A stretch of DNA of 64,000 nucleotides, from NCBI RefSeq assembly GCF_011064595.1, contig NZ_JAALJI010000004.1, forward strand, positions 295,401 through 359,400, written 5' to 3'. The DNA comes from Paludisphaera soli (lineage in GTDB: Bacteria; Planctomycetota; Planctomycetia; Isosphaerales; Isosphaeraceae). This document shows positions 28,408 through 36,586 of the stretch, in pieces; the stretch's first letter is position 1, and every line of letters starts with the position of its first letter. The position numbers were made by a program, and so were the translations under genes. The notes below the pieces were generated by a model. That model was not told the origin of the DNA, ran no database searches, and worked only from the letters and a program-made list of their open reading frames with translations.

Positions 28408-28764
28408 TCACTCCGCCGGTTCGATGTAGCAGCCGAGGGGCCCCCGGGATTCCTTCATGCGTGGGTCGGCGCCGTAGGAGACGACCTGCTCGCGCTTGAG
28501 TTCGGCCTTCTCCTTGTGGGTGGTGTAGACGACGGCGCGGCCGCGGTTGTGGATGGCCCAGGTGAGGTTCTCGGCCGTGGGGAGGGGGTGGCGGAAGAGC
28601 TTGATGAGCAGTTCGATGACGTACTCGAACGTGTGCTCCTCGTCGTTGAGGATGATCACGTTGTAGGGGGGGAGCTTCTTCGTCCGCGTCTCCTGCTCCT
28701 CGGCGACGGCGACGACCACTTCCGGCTCCGCGGCCTCGGCGGCCGCTCCCTGCTCGTCCGACAT
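28408..28764 (-). CDS. clpS: ATP-dependent Clp protease adaptor ClpS
   Basis: A 118-residue protein. An acidic, low-complexity N-terminal tail (residues 1-33) precedes the core: PPYNVIILNDEEHTFEYVIE contains the NDxxxT N-degron pocket signature, and later KEKAELKREQVVSYG matches the ClpS C-terminal half. ClpS delivers N-end-rule substrates to ClpAP. The start at 28764 has AGGAG about 10 bases upstream; the longer in-frame extension lacks family similarity. It is divergent from the methyltransferase operon. No clpA is seen in the window, but two clpP genes lie at 50.3-51.8 kb. Confidence 0.92.
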   Translation of the reverse strand: MSDEQGAAAEAAEPEVVVAVAEEQETRTKKLPPYNVIILNDEEHTFEYVIELLIKLFRHPLPTAENLTWAIHNRGRAVVYTTHKEKAELKREQVVSYGADPRMKESRGPLGCYIEPAE

Positions 28765-28886
28765 CGGGCATGGCTCCTGACGGGCTCTCGCACACCGAAT
28801 CCCAGAACTCGTTATACTGTTTCCTCGCAAGAAGAGGGAACCGAAAAGAAGTCGGCGGAACGATTCGCCGGCAGGGAGATTCGAGG

Positions 28887-29210
28887 ATGGCGGAGATGAC
28901 ACCGGGCACGGCGCTTCGGCAGTTGAAGCAGGCGCATGCGACCCTCAAGAAAGCCCGGCAGGCCATGCGGATGGCCCGCGAGAACCCCGCGTTTGGCCCC
29001 CGCGTCCTGGACGCCGGCTGGGACGCCCTCATGCAGGCGCACCGCCTCATGGCCGAGATCCCCCGGTCGGCCGTCGACGAGGAAGTCCTGACGCAACAAC
29101 TGTCCGTGCAACGCTATGCGACGGCCCTTCTGGTCCGCCTGCGACGCATCCTCCGCAAGGGCGAGGTCGGTGCCGACGACCTCGACGACCTGGACGGGGA
29201 CGACGAATGA
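28887..29210 (+). CDS. Small hypothetical helical protein
   Basis: A 107-residue protein starting at ATG 28887 with GGGAG 9 bases upstream. It is helical and charged (LKQAHATLKKARQAMRMARE) and ends in an acidic tail (ADDLDDLDGDDE). No known domain is recognised. Its stop overlaps the start of the methyltransferase gene by ATGA, so the two are probably co-translated. Confidence 0.7.
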   Translation: MAEMTPGTALRQLKQAHATLKKARQAMRMARENPAFGPRVLDAGWDALMQAHRLMAEIPRSAVDEEVLTQQLSVQRYATALLVRLRRILRKGEVGADDLDDLDGDDE

Positions 29211-30538
29211 GCCAGTTCCGGCCCAAACCCCCCCGGGGCCCCGCGTCCCACCTCCCCCCCGCGCCGGTGCCGGATCGGTCGCTGGATCCCGAGATCCCGC
29301 TGCCGGCCGTGGCGATCCGGTCGCCGGGCAACCACCCCTTCATCTTCCGCAAGATGATCGAGGGGGTGAAGGGCCCGCTCGTCGCCCGGCCGGGCGACCT
29401 CGTGCAGGTCCTCGACCGCGACGGAAACCCGCTCGGCTACGGCCTCTGGAACCCGCGATCGCAGATCAGCCTGCGGATGATCTCGCGCGAGCCCGCCGCG
29501 CCGGGGCCCGACTTCTGGACCCGCCGGATCGATGAGGCGGTCAAGCTCCGGCTCGACATGCTGAACGTCGAGGCCGAGTCCAACGCCTACCGCGTCATCC
29601 ACGCCGAGGGCGACGGCCTCTCCGGCCTGATCGTCGACCGCTACGACGACGTCCTCTCGGTCGAGGTCAACAGCCTGGGCATGTACCAGCGCATCGGGCC
29701 GATTCTCGACCTTCTGGCCAAACGCCTGGGGACCAAGCACTTCCGCGTCCGGGTCGACGACCGCGTGGCGCTCCAGGAGGACTTCGCCGGCCGCCCCGTG
29801 TCCACCCCCCAGCTCCCCCCGAGGATCACGGTGACGGAGCACGGCGTCCGCTACCGGATCCACTTCGCCGAGTCGCACAAGACGGGCTTCTTCTGCGACC
29901 AGCGCGACAACCGCCGGGAGCTGGCGAAGTTCTGCAAGGACCGGACCGTCCTGGACGCCTGCTGCTACACCGGCGGCTTCGGCCTGAACGCCCTCATCCG
30001 GGGCAAGGCCCGCGAGGTCACCTGCATCGACCTGGACGAGAAGGCCGTCGCCCTGGCGAAGGAGAACGGCAACGCCAACAACGTCCGGCTCGACGTCGTC
30101 CACGCCGACGCCTACGGCTACCTGCGCCAGATGGGCGTCAACGGCCGCGAATACGGCGTGATCGTCCTGGACCCCCCCAAGCTCATCATGGACCGGGACG
30201 ACGTCTCCGCCGGCAAGCGGAAGTACTTCGATCTGAACGTTTTGGGGATGGGCCTGGTCGAGCCCGGCGGGCTCCTGCTCACCTGCTCGTGCTCCGGCCT
30301 GCTCGACGCGGCCGAGTTCCAGGGGCTCCTCAAGGCCGCCTCACGCAAGGCCAACCGGAGCGTGCAGCTCCTGGGGATGACCGGCGCGTCGGCCGACCAC
30401 CCGGTGGCCCTCGACGCGCCCGAGGGCTCGTACCTGAAGGTCGCCTGGCTCCGGATGGGCGAGCGCCTCCCCGAACCGATCGGCCCCGCGTTCAACCCCA
30501 CGTTCACCCCGGCCCCGGCCCCGCCCCCGGAAAGCTGA
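29207..30538 (+). CDS. Class I SAM-dependent rRNA methyltransferase, RlmI-like
   Basis: A 443-residue cytoplasmic enzyme. The N-terminal PUA-like part covers about residues 30-100 (IRSPGNHPFIFRKMIEG, PGDLVQVLDRDGNPLGYG). A central strand-rich segment (GDGLSGLIVDRYDDVLSVEV) and the Rossmann methyltransferase domain follow (GFFCDQRDNRREL, VLDACCYTGGFGLNAL, TCIDLDEKAV, VIVLDPPKLI, LLTCSCSGLL). These are the hallmarks of the RlmI/YccW group that makes 5-methylcytosine in 23S rRNA; the exact site is inferred. The proline-rich ends (before residue 28 and the last 20 residues) are extensions. Confidence 0.9.
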   Translation: MSQFRPKPPRGPASHLPPAPVPDRSLDPEIPLPAVAIRSPGNHPFIFRKMIEGVKGPLVARPGDLVQVLDRDGNPLGYGLWNPRSQISLRMISREPAAPGPDFWTRRIDEAVKLRLDMLNVEAESNAYRVIHAEGDGLSGLIVDRYDDVLSVEVNSLGMYQRIGPILDLLAKRLGTKHFRVRVDDRVALQEDFAGRPVSTPQLPPRITVTEHGVRYRIHFAESHKTGFFCDQRDNRRELAKFCKDRTVLDACCYTGGFGLNALIRGKAREVTCIDLDEKAVALAKENGNANNVRLDVVHADAYGYLRQMGVNGREYGVIVLDPPKLIMDRDDVSAGKRKYFDLNVLGMGLVEPGGLLLTCSCSGLLDAAEFQGLLKAASRKANRSVQLLGMTGASADHPVALDAPEGSYLKVAWLRMGERLPEPIGPAFNPTFTPAPAPPPES

Positions 30539-30589
30539 GCCGGGCGCGATCTCCGACATCCCGACATCGAGAACGAGGCGACGACCGCC

Positions 30590-31252
30590 GTGGCGAGCCT
30601 GACCGTCGAGAATTACGTCAAGACGATCGCCCTGATCTCCGATCGCAACCCGCCCGGCGTCGCCGTCTCCACCGGCGCGCTGGCGCAGGCGATGGGGGTC
30701 TCGCCGGGGACCGTCACCGGCATGCTCAAGACCCTCTCCGAGGCCGCCCTGGCGACGTACGCCCCCTACGAGGGCGCCCGGCTGACGGAGTCGGGCAACC
30801 GGCTCGCCCTGATGGTGATCCGTCGCCACCGCCTGCTGGAGCTGTTCCTCGCGAAGACGCTGGACATGACCTGGGACGAGGTCCACGAGGAGGCCGAGCA
30901 CATGGAGCACGCCGTCTCCGAGCGGCTGATCGACCGCATGGAGCGGTTCCTCGGCCACCCGGCCGTCGACCCCCACGGCGACCCGATCCCCGCCGCCGAC
31001 GGATCGCTCAACGAGCCCAAGGGGACGCCCCTGGCGCGCTGCGCCCCCGGCTCGGGCTTCCGGGTCGTCCGCGTGATGGACCAGGACCCGGCGTTCCTCC
31101 GCTACCTGACCGAGTGCGGCCTCGACCTCAACGCCGAGGGGACCCTGCGCGAGAACCGCCCCGAGGCCGGCGCCGTCGTCTGCCGCCTCGGCGACCGCGA
31201 CGTCGCCCTGGGCACCGCCGCCGCCGAGAAGGTGCTCGTCGAGATCCGCTGA
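30590..31252 (+). CDS. DtxR/MntR-family metal-dependent transcriptional regulator
   Basis: A 220-residue protein from GTG 30590. N-terminal winged helix: SLTVENYVKTIALISDRN, STGALAQAMGVSPGTVTGML. The dimerisation and metal-binding domain follows: RRHRLLELFLAKTL, WDEVHEEAEHMEHAVSERLI, FLGHPAVDPHGDPIP. The last about 80 residues form a FeoA/SH3-like domain (LARCAPGSGFRVVRVMDQ). Such proteins repress iron or manganese uptake genes when metal is bound. No uptake gene is adjacent. The ribosome-binding site is weak. Confidence 0.88.
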   Translation: MASLTVENYVKTIALISDRNPPGVAVSTGALAQAMGVSPGTVTGMLKTLSEAALATYAPYEGARLTESGNRLALMVIRRHRLLELFLAKTLDMTWDEVHEEAEHMEHAVSERLIDRMERFLGHPAVDPHGDPIPAADGSLNEPKGTPLARCAPGSGFRVVRVMDQDPAFLRYLTECGLDLNAEGTLRENRPEAGAVVCRLGDRDVALGTAAAEKVLVEIR

Positions 31253-31300
31253 GCCCCGACGCTCGCGACCGGCCGCTCCCCTCCCGGAGGACCCTCGATC

Positions 31301-32233
31301 ATGGGGCTGCTGGTCGTCGATCCCGGCTTCTTCACGACCGTCCAGGACCTCGGCCGCCCCGGCGCGCGGGCCTTCGGCGTGCCGCTGGGCGGGGCCTTCG
31401 ACCGCGAGTCGCTGACCCTCGCCAACGCCCTGGCCGGCGACGAGCCCGGCCCCGCCGCGCTGGAGATGACCCTGCGCGGCGGCGCGTTCGAAGCCCGTTG
31501 CGACCTGGGGATCGCCGTCGCCGGCGCGGCCGTGCCGGCGGCGATCGTCGCCGAGGACGGCTCGCGGCGGCCGGTCGCGGTGCCTTCGAGCGCCTGGCTG
31601 CGCCGGGGCGAGCGGATCGAGCTGGGCCGGGCCGATCAAGGCGCACGGACCTACCTGGCGACGCCCGGCGGCTTTCAGGTCGGGGCCTGGCTCGGCAGCC
31701 GCTCCGACGAGCGTCCCGTCCGCCAGGGGGACTTCCTCCCCGCCGGCCCCAGCCGGCTTCCATGCCGAAGGCCCGCGGCGGTCGACCGGCGCGAACCCCC
31801 GGACGCCCTCCGCATCCTCCCCGGCCCGGACTGGTCGCTGCTGGACGACCCGGACGCGGTGTGCTCGGCCCGATTCCGGATCGGCTCGCGGAGCGACCGC
31901 ATGGGCCTGCGGTTGGAGGGGGAGGGGGGATCGATCTCCGTCGCGACGACGGCCGATCGGCTCTCCGCGCCGGTGACGCCCGGGGCGATCCAGGCCGCCG
32001 GCGGCCGCCTGATCGTGCTGGGGGTCTCGTGCGGCACGATGGGGGGCTATCCCCACGTCGCGCAGGTGATCTCGGCCGACCTCGACCGGCTGGGGAGGCT
32101 CCGGCCGGGCGACCCGATCGCCTTCCGCACGGTCGCGACGGCCGAGGCCCGCGCGCTGGACCGCGAGGGCCGAATGCGACTCCGCAGCCTGTCGCTGCGG
32201 ATCGCGGCGGCGGCCCGCGACGGGCTCGGTTGA
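31301..32233 (+). CDS. pxpC: 5-oxoprolinase subunit C / biotin-dependent carboxyltransferase family
   Basis: A 310-residue protein of the KipA/AHS2 family. Diagnostic blocks are VVDPGFFTTVQDLGRPGARA, GVPLGGAFDRESLTLANALAG, ALEMTLRGG, YLATPGGF, RIGSRSDRMGLRLEG, GAIQAAGGRLIVL and GGYPHVAQVISADLD. With PxpA and PxpB it forms ATP-dependent 5-oxoprolinase, which opens pyroglutamate to glutamate. The partner genes lie about 12 kb away at 43.9-45.2 kb rather than adjacent. It follows the DtxR-type gene by 48 bases on the same strand. Confidence 0.9.
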   Translation: MGLLVVDPGFFTTVQDLGRPGARAFGVPLGGAFDRESLTLANALAGDEPGPAALEMTLRGGAFEARCDLGIAVAGAAVPAAIVAEDGSRRPVAVPSSAWLRRGERIELGRADQGARTYLATPGGFQVGAWLGSRSDERPVRQGDFLPAGPSRLPCRRPAAVDRREPPDALRILPGPDWSLLDDPDAVCSARFRIGSRSDRMGLRLEGEGGSISVATTADRLSAPVTPGAIQAAGGRLIVLGVSCGTMGGYPHVAQVISADLDRLGRLRPGDPIAFRTVATAEARALDREGRMRLRSLSLRIAAAARDGLG

Positions 32234-32312
32234 GCTTGCTCGAAAGGCCGGATTGGTGTACACCACGGCCTCTCCACGTCGCCTTTCGGGGTTTCCAGGC
32301 AGGGGTCGTTCG

Positions 32313-33512
32313 ATGTCGCAAGCTCGCCGAAACCGGCGCGTCCTGGCGGTGATGTCAGCCTGCGCGGTCATGCTGGCCGCCGGCGCCGGCTGCCGCCACT
32401 CGCCGTTCCATCGCGTCGCCGACTCGCCGCGCCCGGACTCCGTGGCGGCCGTCGAACGGGCGGCGATCCCGGAGCTGGCCCCCGTCGTCGCGACGAAGGC
32501 CGCCCCGGCCGAAGCCGCGGCCGCCGCGGCCGCCCAGACGTCGGCGGGAGCCGAGGCCGATCCGGTGGCCGCCCCCGAGGCCGTCGCCGCACTCACTCCG
32601 GCCCCGACGCCCATGCTCGACGCCGCCCTTCGCCGCGCCGAGGCCGACGAGGAGGCCGAACGCCGATCGCTCCTGGAGGCCCTGGCCCCCCGTCGCGCCC
32701 CCGACCCGGAGCCCGAAGCCGCGCCGACCGCCCCGCCCCCCTCGCGGCCCGAGCCGCTGGAGCCGGAGGTGATCGCGCCCGCCCTCATCACCGAGGAGTC
32801 GAAGCCCGAGCCCGCCCCGGACTCCGTTGAGATTCCGAAGGACGCGGAGCAGCCCGGGCCGGCCGGGCCCAAGGTCGACCGGGCCGTCGAGCCCGCCGCC
32901 GTCGAGGCCCCCCCGACCGTCGACGCCCAGTCGGAGGCCCTGAAGGACGCCCAACTCGGCCGGATCGAAGCCCCGACCGCTTCGCCGGATCCGGCCCCAG
33001 CGCCGGGGCCCGACGCCGGTTCGGACCCGGACCCGGACCCAGCTCCGCTCCCGACCCCGCCGCAACCCCAGCCCCCCGCATCGCCGACGACCGAGCCCGA
33101 GCCTGAGGCCGAGTTCGAGGAGCTGACGATCCAGGCGGCCAAACTCTGCCGCAAGATCCACGGATTCGGCTCGTTCGAGCCGATGAACGCGAACGCGCTC
33201 AAGCCGGGCCGCTCGGCCCTGGTCTATTGCGAGCTGGCGGGCCTGAGCTACCGAGCCGAGGGGGACGAGTTCGTCTCCCACGTCGAGACCCGCGTCGAAC
33301 TAGTCCGCGACGAGGACGACGCCCGGGTCTGGGAGGTCTCCGGCGAGGCCGAGGACCGCTGCCGGGCGAAGCGCCGCGATTCCTACGTCGGCACGCTCAT
33401 CACCCTGCCCGAGTCGCTGGCGCCGGGCGCCTACACGCTCCGGCTCTCTCAGGCGGACGCGACCTCGGGCCGCACCGCCTCCGCCGAGATCCCCGTCACG
33501 ATCGCCCGCTGA
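32313..33512 (+). CDS. Putative lipoprotein with Pro/Glu/Ala-rich linker
   Basis: A 399-residue protein from ATG 32313. The leader RRVLAVMSACAVMLAAGAGC ends in a Cys that could be lipidated, although the residue at -3 is Gly rather than Leu. About residues 40-270 are a low-complexity Ala/Pro/Glu/Asp linker suited to spanning the envelope. A C-terminal folded domain (about 275-395: ELTIQAAKLCRKIHGFGSFE, YCELAGLSYRAEGDEFVSHV, GAYTLRLSQADATSGRTASA) has an all-beta look. I do not recognise the domain. Probable envelope protein of unknown function. Confidence 0.75.
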   Translation: MSQARRNRRVLAVMSACAVMLAAGAGCRHSPFHRVADSPRPDSVAAVERAAIPELAPVVATKAAPAEAAAAAAAQTSAGAEADPVAAPEAVAALTPAPTPMLDAALRRAEADEEAERRSLLEALAPRRAPDPEPEAAPTAPPPSRPEPLEPEVIAPALITEESKPEPAPDSVEIPKDAEQPGPAGPKVDRAVEPAAVEAPPTVDAQSEALKDAQLGRIEAPTASPDPAPAPGPDAGSDPDPDPAPLPTPPQPQPPASPTTEPEPEAEFEELTIQAAKLCRKIHGFGSFEPMNANALKPGRSALVYCELAGLSYRAEGDEFVSHVETRVELVRDEDDARVWEVSGEAEDRCRAKRRDSYVGTLITLPESLAPGAYTLRLSQADATSGRTASAEIPVTIAR

Positions 33513-33622
33513 TTCCGTCTCCCCAGGGCGGCCGGCGTCTGCGCTTCTTGCCAAGGCCGCGAGGGCGGGCGACAATGCATCGGCATTCACCTCGCCCGTC
33601 GCCCTCCCGGGGAGACCTGACG

Positions 33623-35212
33623 ATGACGCTCGCGATCCGGCCTCGCGCCCTGACTGCCGTCCTCCTGCTTGCGTCCACGCCTTTCTGGCTCCCGGACGCG
33701 CGCGGCTTCGTCGTCGTCGCCTCGGCCCAGGAGCCGACTCCGGACGGGGCCGTCCCGCCCGACCCGGACGGCGCCGCGATGGAGGAGCCCGGCGACCTCC
33801 CGCCGGGAGAGGCGCCGCCGCCGCGACGCACCCGTCCCCGGACCCGAGGCCCGGCGCGCAAGAACGCCGCGACGCGTCCCAGGGCCGAAGCGGCCCCCGG
33901 GCCGGCCGAGGAGCCGACCAGGACGGCGGATGCCGCGCAGCCCCAGGCCGCCGCCGCGGCACCCGCCGGCCCCTCGTTCGCACGCGACGTGGCCCCGGTG
34001 CTGGTCGCCGCCGGCTGCATCGACTGCCACGCCGCAGGCCGGCCGGGTCTCTCGCGCGGCAAGCTCGACATGGGCACGTTCGAGAAGCTCATGAAGGGGG
34101 GGGCGGGCGGTCCCGCCGCCGTCGCCGGCAAGCCCGACGAGAGCCACCTGATCCTCCGCGTCAAGGGCGAGGAGGAGCCCCGCATGCCCCCCGGCAACGA
34201 CGCCCGGGTGGGCGAGCCGGCGATCGCCGCGTTCGCGTCCTGGGTCGCCGCCGGCGCCAAGCTCGACCCGGGGCTCGACCCCAAGGCCCCGATCAAGAGC
34301 TACGCGGCGTCTCCCCAGGACGTCGCCAACGCCAAGGCGGCCGAGATGAGCCCCGACGAGCGCGACGCCAAGGTGAAGCAGGCCGGGCTCGACCGCTGGA
34401 AGAAGGCCAACCCCGACCTCAAGCCCGAGGTCGAGACCACCGAGCATTTCGCCCTGTTCAGCACGCTCCCCAAGGACCGCGCGACCAGTACGCTCAAGAC
34501 GATCGAGACGCAGCTCCCGGCGATCCGCCGCGTGCTCGGCCCCCAGGCGACCGACCGGCCCGAGAAGATCGGCCTGTACGTCTTCTCGGACCGCAAGGAC
34601 TACGTGGAGTTCGTGCGCACGGTCAAGCCGCGCGAGGTCGACGAGGAGGAGCAGGGGGACGCCGACCTGAAGGTGGCCCAGCCCTACGTCGTGGTCGTCG
34701 CGCCCCCCGAAGCTCCTTCGGCGGCCCCGAGGCGCAAGTCGCGCGGTCGCGGCTTCGGCGGCGACGAAGGGCCGGGACGGACGCTCGCGGGCCTGCTGAC
34801 GGAGAACCTGGGCCGGGGCCTCGTGCTGGCCAACGGCTCGTCCCCCCGATGGCTCGCCGAGGGCCTCGGCTCCTATCTCGCCAGCGGCGTCGAACGTCGG
34901 AGCCCCCACTACCAGCGGCTCCGCGGCCTCGCCCTCGACGCCTTTCGCCAGGGCTGGCCCACCCGGGCGACCGACGTCCTCGGCGGCGGCGATCAGGTCT
35001 CGGCCGACGAGTTCCGGGGCGTCAGCTTCGCCCTCGTCGAATGCCTCGCCTCCCCCAAGTTCCGGCCCCTCTTCGCCGACTTCCTCAAGGGGATGAGCCA
35101 GGGGGGCGAAAAGCTCGACGACGTCGTGAAGGAAGTCTACGGTGCCGACCGCGAGACCTTCCTGGCCGAGACCGGCGACTGGGTCGCCATGGCCTATGGC
35201 GACGCCGAGTGA
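33623..35212 (+). CDS. Cytochrome-c-like plus DUF1570-type exported protein lacking the zinc motif
   Basis: A 529-residue exported protein; the ATG at 33623 has GGGGAG 9 bases upstream. After the leader and a Pro/Arg-rich linker comes a planctomycete cytochrome-like domain (SFARDVAPVLVAAGCIDCHA, CxxCH; later PRMPPGND). The rest resembles DUF1570 gluzincin-like proteins: HFALFSTLPKDRA, IGLYVFSDRKDYVEF and SPRWLAEGLGSYLASGVERR. Where the family has HExxH before WLxEGLA, this protein reads LLTENLGRGLVLANG, with no HExxH, so it is probably not an active metallopeptidase. The paralogue at 57.8-59.4 kb keeps HEMIH. Confidence 0.8.
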   Translation: MTLAIRPRALTAVLLLASTPFWLPDARGFVVVASAQEPTPDGAVPPDPDGAAMEEPGDLPPGEAPPPRRTRPRTRGPARKNAATRPRAEAAPGPAEEPTRTADAAQPQAAAAAPAGPSFARDVAPVLVAAGCIDCHAAGRPGLSRGKLDMGTFEKLMKGGAGGPAAVAGKPDESHLILRVKGEEEPRMPPGNDARVGEPAIAAFASWVAAGAKLDPGLDPKAPIKSYAASPQDVANAKAAEMSPDERDAKVKQAGLDRWKKANPDLKPEVETTEHFALFSTLPKDRATSTLKTIETQLPAIRRVLGPQATDRPEKIGLYVFSDRKDYVEFVRTVKPREVDEEEQGDADLKVAQPYVVVVAPPEAPSAAPRRKSRGRGFGGDEGPGRTLAGLLTENLGRGLVLANGSSPRWLAEGLGSYLASGVERRSPHYQRLRGLALDAFRQGWPTRATDVLGGGDQVSADEFRGVSFALVECLASPKFRPLFADFLKGMSQGGEKLDDVVKEVYGADRETFLAETGDWVAMAYGDAE

Positions 35213-35234
35213 TTCGAGTCCGAAGCCGAGCGGC

Positions 35235-36098
35235 TCAGCCCCGGAGCGCCGCCGGGACCCCCGCCGTCACGTCCGGATATTGCAGTTCGACGCCCAGCTC
35301 GGCCCTCAGCCGACGGTTGGAGATCTTGCGATCCACCACGTCGCGGGCCGCTTCGGGAGAACCGGGGGCGGGAGGGACGTACGTCGGGGTCGGGGCGTCG
35401 AGGGTCTGGGCGACGACCTCATAGTATTCGCGGCGGGGTACGGGGCGGTCGTCGGTCGCGAGGTAGAGGGGAGCGGGCGAGGGGGCGTCCAGGGCGGCGG
35501 CGGCGGCGCGGGCGGCGTCGTCGATGTGGATGAGGCTCAGGGTGCGGTCGGGATCTCCGGGGATCGGCTCGCCGCGCTCGATGAGGGCGCGGCGGATGAT
35601 GCGTCCGGGGCCGTAGAGGCCCGAGCAGCGCAGGACGACCGTCGAGACTCCGGATCGCGAGGCCCAGTCGGCCAGGGCGTGCTCGGCGTCCAGGCAGATG
35701 CGGCCGGCCTCGGTGATCGGCTCGGCCGGAGTCTCCTCGTCCACCCAGCCGCCGTCGCCGTTCCCATAGACGCTCGTCGATCCTACATAGACCACTCGCG
35801 AGACGCCCGACGGCAGGCTTTCCAGCACGTTGCGCAGGCCGTCGACGTACACCGAGCGCTTGGACGGCCCCGCGTTCCGGTCGTAGCCCACGGCGTACAG
35901 CACCCGGTCGACGGCCGGCAGGGCGGCCAGCGCTTCGGGGTCGAGGACGTCGGCGACGACCGGCCGGACGCCGATCGCGGCCAACTCCTCGGCCCCCTTT
36001 TCGGACCGGGTCACGCCGAGGACGGCCTCGCCCCGGCCGACGTAGTCGACGGCGACCCGACGGCCCAGGTAGCCGCAGCCCACGATCAGGAGACTCAT
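35235..36098 (-). CDS. NAD(P)-dependent SDR-type epimerase/reductase (YeeZ-like)
   Basis: A 287-residue extended-SDR protein. The N-terminal MSLLIVGCGYLGRRVA gives the GxGxxG nucleotide-binding turn. The sequence continues with DVLDPEALAALPAVDRVLYAV, RVVYVGSTSVYGNGDGGWVDE (SVYG contains the catalytic Tyr region), LRCSGLYGPGR and LIHIDDAARA. It is close to the YeeZ group of uncharacterised epimerases; substrate unknown. Its start overlaps the ruvX stop by 4 bases, so it is co-transcribed with ruvX and probably manC. Confidence 0.87.
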   Translation of the reverse strand: MSLLIVGCGYLGRRVAVDYVGRGEAVLGVTRSEKGAEELAAIGVRPVVADVLDPEALAALPAVDRVLYAVGYDRNAGPSKRSVYVDGLRNVLESLPSGVSRVVYVGSTSVYGNGDGGWVDEETPAEPITEAGRICLDAEHALADWASRSGVSTVVLRCSGLYGPGRIIRRALIERGEPIPGDPDRTLSLIHIDDAARAAAAALDAPSPAPLYLATDDRPVPRREYYEVVAQTLDAPTPTYVPPAPGSPEAARDVVDRKISNRRLRAELGVELQYPDVTAGVPAALRG

Positions 36099-36562
36099 GG
36101 ACCGGCTTCTCCCTCGTCGGTCAGCGACGCCAGCTTCTCCGGGGACTCCGGGCAGCCGGCGTCCAGGTAGTTCTGCAGGAGGATCCGGGCGGCGAGCATG
36201 TCGCGCATCCCCTTGCGCTTCTGTCGCGAGAAGCCGACCTCGATGAGGACGTCCTCCGCCAGGACGGTCGTGTAGCGTTCGTCGTAGTAGTCCACGGGGA
36301 GGCCGGTCGCCCCGGCCAGCCAGGCGCCCCAGGCGCGGGCGCGCGCGGCCGACTCCCCCTCGCGGCCCGTGGTGTGGACGGGGAGGCCGATCACGATCCG
36401 CTCGACCTCGTCTTCCTCCACGAGCTTCTTGTAGTGGCGAGCGTCCTGCAACGGGTCCTTGCGCTCGTAGACCTCCAGGGGCGTGGCGATCGACCGCCCG
36501 GGGTCGCTGATCGCCGCGCCGACACGCCTCAGCCCGAAGTCGATCCCCAGCACGCGGCCCAT
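36095..36562 (-). CDS. ruvX: Putative pre-16S rRNA nuclease / Holliday junction resolvase RuvX (YqgF)
   Basis: A 155-residue protein with the RNase H-like YqgF fold: MGRVLGIDFGLRRVGAAISD carries the first catalytic Asp, IVIGLPVHTTGREGESAARA the second block, and VDYYDERYTTVLAEDVL the conserved DERxTT motif. The C-terminal DMLAARILLQNYLD contains the last acidic residue. By homology it processes the 5' end of 16S rRNA. It overlaps the epimerase gene by 4 bases and follows manC by 24 bases. Confidence 0.93.
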   Translation of the reverse strand: MGRVLGIDFGLRRVGAAISDPGRSIATPLEVYERKDPLQDARHYKKLVEEDEVERIVIGLPVHTTGREGESAARARAWGAWLAGATGLPVDYYDERYTTVLAEDVLIEVGFSRQKRKGMRDMLAARILLQNYLDAGCPESPEKLASLTDEGEAGP

Positions 36563-36586
36563 CGGGCGGCCCCTTTCGTCTGGTCG

